A DNA stretch of 64,000 nt. Source: Pantoea vagans. Its GTDB lineage: Bacteria > Pseudomonadota > Gammaproteobacteria > Enterobacterales > Enterobacteriaceae. Under the pieces are notes generated by a model, which was given only the letters and a program-made list of their open reading frames with translations, was not told the DNA's origin and searched no databases. The DNA lies in contig NZ_CP038853.1 of assembly GCF_004792415.1 (NCBI RefSeq), positions 2,170,001-2,234,000 of the forward strand, in the 5' to 3' direction. Position 1 is the stretch's first letter. Every line of letters starts with the position of its first letter. The position numbers and the translations under genes were made by a program. Shown here in pieces: positions 40,404-48,384 of this stretch.

Positions 40404-41060
40404 TCAGGGTGCCAGACGGTCGATTTTCCAGCCGTCGTGATCGCGCTGATAGATGAAACGATCGTGCAGACGATGTTCGCCTCCCTGCCAGAACTCCACG
40501 GTGTGAAATTTCACCCGGTAGCCACCCCAGAAGCTGGGCAGCGGCACGTCGCCCTGCTGGAACTTCTGCTTAAGCTCAAGGAACTTTCCTTCCAGAATGC
40601 CACGGGCCGAAATCCGGCTCGACTGCTTCGACACCCAGGCCCCAATCTGGCTGTCGCGCGGACGGCTGTGGAAATATTTCAGCACCTCCAGCGGCGACAG
40701 TTTCTCCACTTCGCCCAGTACCATCACCTGACGCTCCAGGTAGTGCCACGGGAAGTGCAGGCAAATGCGCGGATTGTGCGCCAGCTGCAGCGCCTTGCGG
40801 CTGCCAAGGTTGGTGTAAAACACCATGCCCTGCGCATCGAAGTGTTTCAGCAGCACGATGCGCTGCCACGGCTGGCCCTGCTCATCCACGGTGGCCACGG
40901 TCATTGCCGTGGGATCGGGCAGTTTTGCTTCACACGCCTGGCTCAGCCACTGTTCAAACAGGGCTATCGGATTATCCGGCAGATCCTTACGACGCAATCC
41001 GCCGCGGGTATATTCGCGCCGCAGATGGGCAATGGTGTGTAGCGTTTCGCTGTCGCTCAT
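40404..41060 (-). CDS. pdxH: Pyridoxamine/pyridoxine 5'-phosphate oxidase
   Basis: FMN-dependent oxidase forming pyridoxal-5'-phosphate, last step of B6 synthesis; 218 residues. Motifs: [20 protein letters not shown] start, [20 protein letters not shown] near residue 65 (FMN site) and the C-terminal signature [17 protein letters not shown]. Upstream of tyrS as in E. coli. Confidence 0.96.
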   Translation of the reverse strand: MSDSETLHTIAHLRREYTRGGLRRKDLPDNPIALFEQWLSQACEAKLPDPTAMTVATVDEQGQPWQRIVLLKHFDAQGMVFYTNLGSRKALQLAHNPRICLHFPWHYLERQVMVLGEVEKLSPLEVLKYFHSRPRDSQIGAWVSKQSSRISARGILEGKFLELKQKFQQGDVPLPSFWGGYRVKFHTVEFWQGGEHRLHDRFIYQRDHDGWKIDRLAP

Positions 41061-41085
41061 AATGCTCGCCTATTCAGATAAAGAG

Positions 41086-41400
41086 TCAGCTGGCAGGTTG
41101 CAGCTCACAATCGTTCACGACGATTTTATCGTTACGTTCGATAAATGCGCCGTTTCCTTTGGACCAGAACACATAGTTGTTGTCGCTGTAGCGTGCGCCG
41201 GAAGCGGATACCGTCTGCTTCAGCGTCAGCGGCTGGCCATCCATAATGAAGCTCACCTGCTCTTTCGCCTCATCCAGCGTCACGGTCAGGGGCAGGGTTC
41301 CGCAGCGATAGTGCAGGGTCTGCGGCGACGGTGGCTGTTTATGCATCAGGCTACAGCCCGAGAGCAGCAGCACCGCGGCAACGGTTAATCCTTTCAACAT
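41086..41400 (-). CDS. mliC: C-type lysozyme inhibitor lipoprotein MliC
   Basis: Outer-membrane-anchored lipoprotein, 104 residues, protecting cells from host C-type lysozyme. Lipoprotein signal MLKGLTVAAVLLLSGCSLMH with lipobox LSGC (Cys16). The MliC domain follows: LHYRCGTLPLTVTLDEAKEQ, with the loop residues SGARYSDNNYVFWSKGNGAF that insert in the lysozyme cleft. The ATG 41400 has GAAGGAGACCCG upstream; the longer frame has no support. Neighbour of pdxH as in E. coli. Confidence 0.92.
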   Translation of the reverse strand: MLKGLTVAAVLLLSGCSLMHKQPPSPQTLHYRCGTLPLTVTLDEAKEQVSFIMDGQPLTLKQTVSASGARYSDNNYVFWSKGNGAFIERNDKIVVNDCELQPAS

Positions 41401-41589
41401 AAGCGGGTCTCCTTCACGAGTGAAGCTGGCATTATAAGAAGGATTTGGCGCGAAGTAAGTGGGAATCCACGCCAATCTGGTGGATGCTGTCAGGCAGCCT
41501 CAATTATTGCGCGTTTTCAGGCGGTTGTCTGAATGCACAGGCCGCGTTCTCAGGCTACGCTCTATAGATCTTAAGCGAGGAAAACAAAC

Positions 41590-41793
41590 ATGAAATTTGA
41601 TAACGAAGATGCATTTAAGCTGGCCGTGGCGTTTATGAACCACAAAGAGAATGCCACCGTCGCCAGCAGCTACTTTAAAACCTTTATCGACACCTACCAG
41701 AAATTTGACCGCTGGCTGAGCGCATCCGATCCGGTCAGCGCCATGAAAGCGGAAAAAGCGGCAGCCAAAGCCGGCGAAGACTCCCTTCTTTGA
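41590..41793 (+). CDS. Hypothetical small protein
   Basis: 67 residues: MKFDNEDAFKLAVAFMNHKE start, mixed charged helices, Ala/Lys-rich end. No signal peptide or known motif. Good ribosome site GAGGAAAACAAAC. Not a family I recognise; codon use looks like its neighbours. Followed by a GGCCCGATA/TATCGGGCC hairpin (41808-41835). Confidence 0.7.
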   Translation: MKFDNEDAFKLAVAFMNHKENATVASSYFKTFIDTYQKFDRWLSASDPVSAMKAEKAAAKAGEDSLL

Positions 41794-42162
41794 TCCCTTT
41801 CCTTACTGGCCCGATAGTCATCAGGATATCGGGCCTGCGGACATAATCAGCTGTTAACGCGGGTACAGACGATTACCCCAGCGCGACTCTGGCTTTAACA
41901 AAGAATAGCTGTTCCGGCTGCTGTGCTTATTTCCTGCATTGGCGTCACGTTTATTCCGGCCCGGTAATGCCGCTGTTAAAACGGCATAAACAGTCGTGCA
42001 CATTTGCAATAAATGCTATTCCCTGCCGTCATTCCCCAGAATAATCGCTACACCCCCCTTTTTTTGTCTAAAAAACCGGCAGCGAAGCGTGACAGGACCA
42101 GCAAACTCTATAAAGCCGTCTATGCTGTAAACGTCTGGTTATACTTCATGGAGTTGAAAAAA
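41794..42162. other. Gap between the small hypothetical gene and the lipoprotein pair
   Basis: 370 bp without a supported gene. A hairpin with 9-bp arms (41808-41816/41827-41835) sits near the start. The open frame before 42163 lacks homology and is regarded as upstream region. Confidence 0.5.
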
Positions 42163-42396
42163 ATGAAAATGAAATCCCTGTCAGCCATTGCTTTGCTGGC
42201 GCTTTCTTTAGGTACGCTGGCAGGCTGCGCCTCGAATCAGTCGATTAAGACCACTGATGGCCGCACTATTGTCACTGATGGTAAACCGCAGATCGATTCA
42301 GATACTGGCCTGGTTTCTTATCGCGATGCTCAGACAGGAAAAACTGAGCAGATCAATCGCAATGAGATCAGTAATATGAGTGAACTCGACAACTAA
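42163..42396 (+). CDS. YgdI/YgdR-family (DUF903) lipoprotein
   Basis: 77-residue predicted lipoprotein. MKMKSLSAIALLALSLGTLA with lipobox LAGC, then the DUF903 core IKTTDGRTIVTDGKPQIDSD and a basic-acidic segment ending NMSELDN. Start chosen at ATG 42163, spaced behind TGGAG; an in-frame ATG upstream (42148) contains that site. Function unknown; E. coli YgdI/YgdR are small outer-membrane lipoproteins. Followed after 15 bp by a paralogue. Confidence 0.85.
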   Translation: MKMKSLSAIALLALSLGTLAGCASNQSIKTTDGRTIVTDGKPQIDSDTGLVSYRDAQTGKTEQINRNEISNMSELDN

Positions 42397-42411
42397 TATA
42401 AGGTGAATAAG

Positions 42412-42642
42412 ATGAAAAAAGCGCTGATTTTACCTCTCGCCGCATTGATTGGTATGACCGTATTAACCGGCTGCACCCGTACCAGTTATGCGATTCAGAC
42501 TAACGATGGACGCACCATTATTAGTGATGGCAAGCCTTCTGAGTCAGATGCTGGCCTGCTGGCCTACACTGACGCCAATGGCGTGAAGCAACAGATTAAT
42601 AAAGCGGACGTTAAAGCGGTCTCTGAAGTACCGAAGAAATAA
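42412..42642 (+). CDS. YgdI/YgdR-family (DUF903) lipoprotein, tandem paralogue
   Basis: 76-residue predicted lipoprotein, paralogous to its upstream neighbour: MKKALILPLAALIGMTVLTG with lipobox LTGC, then YAIQTNDGRTIISDGKPSES. The ATG at 42412 has AAGGTGAATAAG; the frame also opens at GTG 42403. Both likely come from one transcript that ends at the terminator at 42665. Confidence 0.85.
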   Translation: MKKALILPLAALIGMTVLTGCTRTSYAIQTNDGRTIISDGKPSESDAGLLAYTDANGVKQQINKADVKAVSEVPKK

Positions 42643-42664
42643 ACCGGGCACGCTCGTCCAGTTA

Positions 42665-42695
42665 ATAAAGCCGCCCACGGGCGGCTTTATTTTTG
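42665..42695 (+). terminator. Rho-independent terminator of the lipoprotein pair
   Basis: ATAAAGCCGCCC-AC-GGGCGGCTTTAT (12-bp arms) followed by TTTTT. Confidence 0.92.
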
Positions 42696-43062
42696 CCTGC
42701 GCTTAGCACGGCATGTGGCACGACTGAATTTCCCTTACACCTGCCGATTCTAATCAGAAATATCCGTTATGCTTTGGCAATAATATGGCAGGCAGCATAA
42801 CAATAACCGCGATTCACCTGCCTGTTGCTTATCTGAATTTCAGGCAACCACTATCCTTTTTAACCAGCTTAATAGCTCACGCTGCTTTACCCGTAAAACA
42901 GACATCTTTTTTTATTGTTTTTTATTAGAGACTTATCGCTTCGCTTAAAGGTTCATTTTATTTTTAAAAATTTAAACCGCGTTTATCGGCGGTTTCCGAT
43001 CTTTTAGTCCGGATTGCCTTTAACTAGACTATTCATATCGTTATTCAATCGGGAGGTCGCTG
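42696..43062. other. AT-rich gap upstream of 43063 gene
   Basis: About 370 bp, clearly more AT-rich than its surroundings from 42900 to 43000. Contains AAACCGC/GCGGTTT arms (42976-42997 region). No gene supported. Likely promoter region of the following small gene and perhaps H-NS-type target. Confidence 0.5.
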
Positions 43063-43335
43063 ATGGTTTACCATGATAAAACAATCGGTCATAGGATTCT
43101 TGGTGAAGCCGCAATCAATCTGGCGTTTGAAGAGCAGGAGATTACCCTGGTATCACTGATTCGCCAGCTGAGTGAAATGGCTGAAAACGAACGCAGCGAT
43201 GAGCGCGTCGCGCAGATTGCTGATGCACGCAACTGGCTCAAAGGCTTTATCGAGGCCTCAACGCGCGACCGCGCCGAATTAAACTGGCTGGTCGAGACCG
43301 GACAGGCGCCGGTCTTCCTTAAAGATTATCGTTAA
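43063..43335 (+). CDS. Hypothetical small protein, possibly YmgA-like
   Basis: 90 residues. RILGEAAINLAFEEQEITLV followed by SLIRQLSEMAENERSDERVA and DARNWLKGFIEA. The pattern (helix-SLxxLIxQL-helix, 90 residues) loosely recalls E. coli YmgA, partner of YcgZ and AriR, but similarity is weak by eye. Good ribosome site (GGGAGGTCGCTG). A YcgZ-like gene lies 220 bp downstream, which makes the link more interesting. Function not established. Confidence 0.6.
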   Translation: MVYHDKTIGHRILGEAAINLAFEEQEITLVSLIRQLSEMAENERSDERVAQIADARNWLKGFIEASTRDRAELNWLVETGQAPVFLKDYR

Positions 43336-43354
43336 TGATGGCGCTGTCGGTTCA

Positions 43355-43379
43355 GGGTGCCAGGCCTCGCCTGGTGCCC
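43355..43379 (+). terminator. Hairpin after the 43063 gene
   Basis: GGGTGCCAGGC-CTC-GCCTGGTGCCC, 11 bp with two G-U pairs; weakly T-rich after it. Confidence 0.5.
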
Positions 43380-43498
43380 TTCCGCCTTTCCCTGCACCAC
43401 GCCAGTTTTTGCATTTTTCCTGTTTATCACTGAACGCTATGCAGATAGCACAAAAACTCCCTCTTCTGCGCTGAAATAGCTATACAGGCTCGCTTTTT

Positions 43499-43513
43499 TT
43501 GTATAACTTTGCC
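43499..43513 (+). promoter_or_regulatory. TTGTAYAACTTTGCC motif upstream of ycgZ-like gene
   Basis: TTGTATAACTTTGCC lies 42 bp before the ycgZ-like start. The same word (one base different) is upstream of the ariR-like gene at 48310. TATACA at 43481 forms an inverted partner. May be a MerR-type operator or a -10 element; unproven. Confidence 0.45.
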
Positions 43514-43554
43514 GCGAACCGATCGTTTTTCCATCACCTGACAGGAAATTACCC

Positions 43555-43794
43555 ATGTACCCGAACCAGAGACTGCCGCGGACGGCAGACGATATTGCCC
43601 GTTATTTTAATGCGGCAAGCCTGCCCTCACAGCAGGAAACGCTGGGCCAGGTGGTGGTGGAAATTCTGCATGCGGGCGGGAACGTAAACCGTAAAGCGAT
43701 CTGCACCAAACTTCTTCGTCGGCTGGAAACAGCGTCTACGCTGGAAGATGAGCGCCACTACCGTGCTCTCATCAGCCTGCTGTTTGGCCGTTAA
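43555..43794 (+). CDS. ycgZ: YcgZ-like small regulatory protein
   Basis: 79 residues. LPRTADDIARYFNAASLPSQ and QETLGQVVVEILHAGGNVNR then KAICTKLLRRLETASTLEDE, ending HYRALISLLFGR, which align well with my memory of E. coli YcgZ (about 78 residues; AITRYF, QQETLGEIVTEIL, LCAKLLCRLE, HYNALIGLLF). YcgZ is a blue-light/cold-induced connector that affects the Rcs phosphorelay and biofilm genes; that role is transferred by homology only. The ATG is preceded by CAGGAAATTACCC. Confidence 0.75.
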   Translation: MYPNQRLPRTADDIARYFNAASLPSQQETLGQVVVEILHAGGNVNRKAICTKLLRRLETASTLEDERHYRALISLLFGR

Positions 43795-43824
43795 GCAGCA
43801 AACGCTCTCTGCCAGCGACTTCCG

Positions 43825-43965
43825 TTAGTGCGCCAGCGGTTCCCCGCTTTCTGTCACCTGCTGTTGCAGCGGATGTTTCGCTGCGCGGGTTTCAAATCCC
43901 CCCTGGGCAGCAAAAACAGAGCAGCCAATAGCGGCTACGAGTGTCAGTAAGATTGAGGTTTTCAC
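43825..43965 (-). CDS. Small exported protein (hypothetical)
   Basis: 46 residues from a GTG start: VKTSILLTLVAAIGCSVFAA is a typical signal peptide (cleavage after VFA), leaving a ~27-residue mature peptide that ends ESGEPLAH. AAGG lies 8 bases upstream. The longer frame to 44064 is less likely. A short secreted peptide of unknown role; could be a chance frame, but the signal is convincing. Confidence 0.5.
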   Translation of the reverse strand: MKTSILLTLVAAIGCSVFAAQGGFETRAAKHPLQQQVTESGEPLAH

Positions 43966-44113
43966 GAAGCAGGCCTTAATTATTACGCTACAGAATAAAA
44001 CGTAAAAGCCTGGCACATAAACAGCGCCGGGAAAAGCGCACTGCAGACTTTCTCTGTCCGACAAAACGCGGGCGGAGAAATGCCGGTTTATTGATTGACC
44101 CGCCCCGTAACGA

Positions 44114-44728
44114 TTACCCCAGTACTTTTAATGCCAGCGCCAGCGTCTGCTGTTCGTTGCTCACATCGCTGACCTTGCCTGCCACCCGCATACCGTATGC
44201 AATGCAGAGGATTAGACCGGCTGCCGCTTCACTGTCCAGCGTGTTATCGATTGAACCATCCCGTTGCCCCAGCTCCAGCAGCGAGACCAGGAAGCGCTGA
44301 TTACGCCGGACTACTTCATCAATACGCTGCGCCAGCGCCTGATCCATCGTCTGCAGCGCAATGGCGCTGGCGACGACCAGACAGCCGCGCCGCCCTTCGA
44401 TAGCACGCGCCGAGTCGAGATAGAACTGCAACAGCTCGGTTATTTTTTCCCGTCCGCTGATACAGGGTGCCAGACGACGGCGCAGCTCGGTATTTCTAAG
44501 CAACAGATAACGTTCAAACACCAGCAGAAAGAGCGAGCGCTTATCTTTAAAGGCCTTATAAATGCTCCCTGCGGAGAGGTTCATCGCCTCACCCAGATCG
44601 CTTATTGATGTGGCGTGATACCCTTGTTGGCGGAAAACGATCATGGCGTGATCCAGAGCCTGTTCAATATCGAACTCTCTGGGACGTCCCCGCTCTTTGT
44701 TTTTATGCGCTGTCGCTGTCGTGATCAT
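44114..44728 (-). CDS. TetR/AcrR family transcriptional regulator
   Basis: 204 residues. Helix-turn-helix domain: GRPREFDIEQALDHAMIVFR, then GYHATSISDLGEAMNLSAGS IYKAF in register with TetR members. C-terminal ligand domain with RRGCLVVASAIALQTMD near residue 112, a pattern common to TetR_C-type repressors of oxidoreductases. Ligand unknown. The frame extends 57 codons upstream; MITTATAHKNKERGRPREFD is preferred as start since the HTH begins right after. No single obvious target gene is adjacent. Confidence 0.85.
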   Translation of the reverse strand: MITTATAHKNKERGRPREFDIEQALDHAMIVFRQQGYHATSISDLGEAMNLSAGSIYKAFKDKRSLFLLVFERYLLLRNTELRRRLAPCISGREKITELLQFYLDSARAIEGRRGCLVVASAIALQTMDQALAQRIDEVVRRNQRFLVSLLELGQRDGSIDNTLDSEAAAGLILCIAYGMRVAGKVSDVSNEQQTLALALKVLG

Positions 44729-44826
44729 TGTTACCGGTCTGGGAGGTACGTTCCTGTCAGAATCAGCCCGGATTCTATCCCAGGCACGGGTAACAAGTAT
44801 AGATAGCGGCGATCGGCCAGCGACCT

Positions 44827-44852
44827 GACACTGACGGATGTCCGTTTCTGTC
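44827..44852. promoter_or_regulatory. Candidate operator of the TetR gene
   Basis: Imperfect inverted repeat GACACTGACGGA-TG-TCCGTTTCTGTC (9 of 12 positions symmetric), about 100 bp upstream of the TetR start. The size and core fit TetR-type operators; autoregulation is inferred. Confidence 0.35.
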
Positions 44853-44925
44853 GCCTGATGATCAAGGGAAATAATCAGTTGTGCCCTGCAACCCGACACA
44901 GGTTACAGGGCAAACCGGTCACGAC

Positions 44926-45201
44926 TCATTCAGATAATAACGCGGTCTCTTTGCGGCGATCTGCCCGTTGCTGCCTGCGTTGCTGGGCGTTTATTTTGAT
45001 GAGCCATAACATAAACTGCTTAATAAGCAGGCTGGCGTGGCTCTCATTGTCAGCAAAGCATAAAAAGAGTCGGGTTTTGATATTGCTGTTGTCGTCGACC
45101 GCATAAATCTCATAGTCGTCGTGGTGGCGGGATTGAATGATTGCTGTGAAATGTATTGCAGGCCAGAGCATTACTCCGGCTTCAAACTCTCTGAAATCCA
45201 T
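44926..45201 (-). CDS. Hypothetical protein
   Basis: 91 residues from the ATG with AGGTAAATATA upstream: MDFREFEAGVMLWPAIHFTA start, a central Arg/His/Asp-rich segment RHHDDYEIYAVDDNSN, a hydrophobic helix LLIKQFMLWLIKINA and a very basic end QQRRQQRADRRKE. No recognised family. Lies downstream of umuC, separated by a terminator-like hairpin. Confidence 0.6.
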   Translation of the reverse strand: MDFREFEAGVMLWPAIHFTAIIQSRHHDDYEIYAVDDNSNIKTRLFLCFADNESHASLLIKQFMLWLIKINAQQRRQQRADRRKETALLSE

Positions 45202-45228
45202 TATATTTACCTGGTTATTTTTTAAAAT

Positions 45229-45255
45229 GCCCGATGAAAAACTACTCAATCGGGC
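45229..45255 (-). terminator. Probable terminator of umuDC
   Basis: GCCCGAT/ATCGGGC arms around 13 bases; on the minus strand followed by ATTTTAAAAAAT. About 100 bp after the umuC stop. Confidence 0.5.
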
Positions 45256-45351
45256 CAGGCAAAGCATAACTTCCAGTCACTTTAATCGCGTGATAAAAAA
45301 AGCTTTTAACAGACGCTGCTACGTCAGCAACAGAGGAGGCCGGACCCGCGC

Positions 45352-46620
45352 CTACTTAACCGCCACCACCGGCAAATCCGCTACCCGTGTGGTATAGGCA
45401 GGTGACAGCATCTCGCGCTTCATCGCCCAGACCTTGTTGATCCCCTGCCCGGCAAACCACAGCTTTCCGCTGCCGGTTTTGTTAATTTTATCCATCAGCT
45501 GCATCAGCTCCTGGCTGTTGCGGCGCGGCTGATGCTCATCAAACAGATCAAGCTGGGCCACGCCCTGACTGAAAAAATCCCCCAGCACGATGCCCGCCTT
45601 GATATAGCGATATCCCTTAATCCAGATGTTATCCAGACACGCCATTGCAACGTTGATGATGTCGCGGGTGTCCTGCGTCGGGATCAGCAACTGGCCGGTG
45701 GACTGATTGCCATAAAAGGGTTCGTCAGTTGCGTGCGGGCTGGTGCGCAAAAATACCCCTATCTGACGGCAATACTGGTTCTCACGACGCAGTTTCTCTG
45801 CCGCGCGCTCCGCATAGGCACAGACGGCTTCGCGCATCTGGTCATAATCGGAGATGCGGCTGCCAAACGAACGCGAACACATGATTTGCTGCTTATCCGG
45901 TGTCACTGACTCCAGTTCCAGGCAGGATTCGCCACGCAGTTCCCTGACGGTACGCTCCATCACCACGCTGAACTGTTTGCGAATAGATTCGGTGCTTTGA
46001 TCGGCCAGATCTTTCGCCGTCATAACGCCCATGGCGTTAAGCCGTTTGCCGATCCGGTGCCCCACGCCCCAGACGTCAGCCACATCGATCAGTGCCAGCA
46101 GCTTTTTCTGTCGTTCGGGGTCCGACAGATCGACAATGCCGCCGGTTTTGCTCCACTTTTTGGCCGCAAAATTCGCCAGCTTGGCCAGCGTTTTGGTCTG
46201 TGCAATGCCGACGCCGACGGTCAGATGGGTCTCTTTGCGGATCCGTTCTTTGACCTGACGGCCAAAAGTCTCCAGCGCCATGCAGTTCTGCACGCCGGTG
46301 AGATCCATAAACGCCTCGTCGATCGAGTAGATTTCTACCGAGGGGGCCATCTCTTCGAGGATGGTCATCACCCGATGGCTCATGTCGGCATAGAGCGCAT
46401 AATTTGAGCTGAAGACCTGTACCGCGTGACGCGTCAGCTCTTCGCGCATTTTAAAATAGGGCGCGCCCATTTTAATGCCGGCTTTCTTTGCCTCGGCGCT
46501 GCGCGCAATCACACAGCCGTCATTGTTGGACAGCACCACCACCGGTTTGCCTTTCAGATCCGGCCGGAAAACGGTTTCACACGACGCATAAAAGCAGTTC
46601 ACATCGACCAGCGCGAACAT
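45352..46620 (-). CDS. umuC: DNA polymerase V catalytic subunit UmuC
   Basis: Y-family translesion polymerase, SOS-induced, error-prone bypass. 422 residues as in E. coli. Catalytic acidic residues are all in place: Asp6 in MFALVDVNCFYASCE and Asp101-Glu102 in YSIDEAFMDL. Helix-hairpin-helix region VWGVGHRIGKRLNAMG near 182 and beta-clamp-type C-terminus with VAQLDLFDEH near 355. Starts 2 bases after umuD; one transcript. Confidence 0.96.
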   Translation of the reverse strand: MFALVDVNCFYASCETVFRPDLKGKPVVVLSNNDGCVIARSAEAKKAGIKMGAPYFKMREELTRHAVQVFSSNYALYADMSHRVMTILEEMAPSVEIYSIDEAFMDLTGVQNCMALETFGRQVKERIRKETHLTVGVGIAQTKTLAKLANFAAKKWSKTGGIVDLSDPERQKKLLALIDVADVWGVGHRIGKRLNAMGVMTAKDLADQSTESIRKQFSVVMERTVRELRGESCLELESVTPDKQQIMCSRSFGSRISDYDQMREAVCAYAERAAEKLRRENQYCRQIGVFLRTSPHATDEPFYGNQSTGQLLIPTQDTRDIINVAMACLDNIWIKGYRYIKAGIVLGDFFSQGVAQLDLFDEHQPRRNSQELMQLMDKINKTGSGKLWFAGQGINKVWAMKREMLSPAYTTRVADLPVVAVK

Positions 46621-46622
46621 GG

Positions 46623-47042
46623 TCAGTGCGTCGATTTAATAACAAAGGTCACAACACCAAACACCTCCAGCGCATCTTCAGTCTGGATAGCGATCGGTTT
46701 AAATTTGGTATTCATCGGCATCAGTTGCAGGCAGGGATGAAGCTGAAGACGTTTAACGGTAAATTCACCGTCGACGGCGGCTACCACGATATCGCCGTGT
46801 GAGGCGGTGAGCGAGCTGTCGACCACCAGCATGTCACCATCGTTAATGCCCGCCTCAATCATCGACTCGCCGCTGACGCGAACAAAATAGGTGGCGCTGG
46901 GATGCTGCACCATCAGCGCATTGAGATCGATACGTTGTTCGACATAATCCTGCGCCGGGGAGGGAAATCCACACGGCACACGTTCGATATAAAGCGGTAA
47001 AGGCATAACGGCGCGAATGTCCGCAGGTTTAATGAATTCCAC
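46623..47042 (-). CDS. umuD: DNA polymerase V accessory subunit UmuD
   Basis: LexA-like protein that self-cleaves on RecA filaments to give UmuD', which with UmuC forms Pol V. 139 residues. Cleavage site Cys24-Gly25 in [11 protein letters not shown]; catalytic Ser60 in [10 protein letters not shown] and Lys97 in EFTVKRLQ. All key residues intact. A perfect LexA box is 24 bp upstream. Confidence 0.97.
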   Translation of the reverse strand: MEFIKPADIRAVMPLPLYIERVPCGFPSPAQDYVEQRIDLNALMVQHPSATYFVRVSGESMIEAGINDGDMLVVDSSLTASHGDIVVAAVDGEFTVKRLQLHPCLQLMPMNTKFKPIAIQTEDALEVFGVVTFVIKSTH

Positions 47043-47065
47043 AATTTCACTCCTTTCTCAGATTA

Positions 47066-47081
47066 CTGTATATAAATACAG
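47066..47081 (-). promoter_or_regulatory. LexA (SOS) box of umuDC
   Basis: CTGTATATAAATACAG, exact CTGT-N8-ACAG with AT-rich centre, very like the E. coli umuDC box. Lies 24-39 bp before the umuD ATG. Confidence 0.95.
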
Positions 47082-47379
47082 TAATAGCTAATCCCCCATT
47101 TAATCAAGTGACACGGAACATTTTTAGGCAAAGGAGTTGATGGTAATGCACTTTTTTACCCCTCTTTTTTCTCACTGCTGTGAGAGTAAGCAGAAACGGG
47201 TTACTTTTGCCGCAGTACGGGAATATCAGCGTTTTTTTCTTTCAGTAACTAATCTTATAAATTCACCCGCTGATTATTTTTACTTAAGGAAAATCTGACA
47301 ACGACTCTGTGGCATTCGCTGAGGTTTGAATATTCAACGCGGGCTGGTTATTCTGCCTTTTTTAAGGCCTGGAGGGGTT

Positions 47380-47631
47380 ATGGCAGACAACGATCGAATT
47401 AAACATCTGGAAGAGGCAGTTGCGCAGTTAACGGTTGAGACCACGGTATTAAAAGCGATACTCGGTCAGCAAATTGCGCTGAATAATCTCAACTACAAAG
47501 GGAAGTTTGACGATGTGCTGGCCGCCCTGGCAAAAGAATATGCCGAACGCGGTCTGGAGGAAGGCAACAATCAGGCAATCCATGACGCCCTGCGCCAGTA
47601 TATTAAATATGAGCCACCCGCAATGGAATAG
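47380..47631 (+). CDS. Hypothetical protein with N-terminal coiled coil
   Basis: 83 residues: MADNDRIKHLEEAVAQLTVE forms a heptad-like helix, then TTVLKAILGQQIALNNLNYK and a second helix KEYAERGLEEGNNQAIHDAL. No membrane segment. ATG 47380 follows GGAGGGGTT; the earlier ATG at 47326 has none. Not recognised. Lies divergent from umuDC and within ~300 bp of its LexA box, but on the far side. Confidence 0.6.
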   Translation: MADNDRIKHLEEAVAQLTVETTVLKAILGQQIALNNLNYKGKFDDVLAALAKEYAERGLEEGNNQAIHDALRQYIKYEPPAME

Positions 47632-47716
47632 GACTTTCCGGCAGCGTCCGCTCACCGGACGTTACCGGCTCCTGAACACTGCCATCCCCTGACCTGCCCC
47701 GTCCCCGGGTTAGGGT

Positions 47717-47941
47717 TTACGCCTGGCTATCACTCTCCAGCGCATCCTGAATCGCATCGGCCAGATTACCAATTTCATTCGCCACGGCCTGCAGGTCCCA
47801 GGAGGCTTTTGAGCCGGTTGCTGACGTTGAAGCGCTGACGGACTCCTTTGCCACTGACAGCGCCGCTGCTACAGCCACTGAACGTTTATGTTGTTCCTGA
47901 GTCACGCCCGCAGGCGGAATCGCAAAATAGTCGTGAACCAT
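47717..47941 (-). CDS. Hypothetical protein
   Basis: 74 residues: MVHDYFAIPPAGVTQEQHKR start, Ala/Ser-rich middle (AVAAALSVAKESVSASTSAT), amphipathic C-terminal helix NEIGNLADAIQDALESD. AAGG is 8 bases before this ATG, while another in-frame ATG (47947) is too close to it. No family recognised. Convergent with the gene at 47380. Confidence 0.55.
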   Translation of the reverse strand: MVHDYFAIPPAGVTQEQHKRSVAVAAALSVAKESVSASTSATGSKASWDLQAVANEIGNLADAIQDALESDSQA

Positions 47942-48300
47942 GATCATTTCCTTGTGATGAATAAGGGCTCAACCTTAGCCTTCTGCATCAGGTGTGGGAA
48001 GTGAATTATGTGGCATGACCTGTCAGGCGGACAGGATTGCAGCAGTCGTATTGCGTTGTCCGTTTTTCCTGCGCCAAAAACCTGTACGGCCTGTACAGGT
48101 TTTTGGCTGAAATGTCTGGCTGAATGGCTATTGTATCGTTTTCGCACGGCGGAAAAAGAGAGGCGTTACGCACCAGCGGCCGCTATCATCCTGCGAAAAA
48201 AATCCTTTAACACCCTGAATTAACTCAGATAAAGACTGAAAACCCGACACACTTCCGTTGTCTGCCTGCCCCTCAACACCTCTGACCAGTGATCTTTTGT
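47942..48300. other. Non-coding gap with strong palindrome
   Basis: No gene supported; the frame on the minus strand at 48128-48388 overlaps the promoter-like region and a terminator and is considered chance. Contains the palindrome at 48073-48107. Confidence 0.5.
48073..48107. repeat. 15-bp-arm perfect palindrome
   Basis: GCCAAAAACCTGTAC (48073-48087) and its complement GTACAGGTTTTTGGC (48093-48107) around GGCCT. A-run in one arm and T-run in the other. It may be a bidirectional terminator without an adjoining gene end, or a protein-binding site. Spacing excludes a LexA box. Confidence 0.65.
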
Positions 48301-48309
48301 CAAATTTTA

Positions 48310-48340
48310 TTGTACAACTTTGCCATTCTTGTATAACTTT
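48310..48340 (+). promoter_or_regulatory. Tandem TTGTAYAACTTT motifs / promoter of ariR-like gene
   Basis: TTGTACAACTTTGCC (48310-48324) and TTGTATAACTTT (48329-48340), starts 19 bp apart. They also read as a promoter: TTGTAC, 16-bp spacer, TATAAC. Same motif as upstream of the ycgZ-like gene. Confidence 0.5.
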
Positions 48341-48384
48341 ATCTCGTGATGTTAAATCACTTGTAACGAAAGGTGCTTTGCACC

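Noticed and set aside
48081..48099. CTGT...ACAG within the palindrome at 48073, looking like a LexA box
   Set aside because: Spacer between CTGT and ACAG is 9 bp, not the required 8, and the element is GC-rich in the centre.
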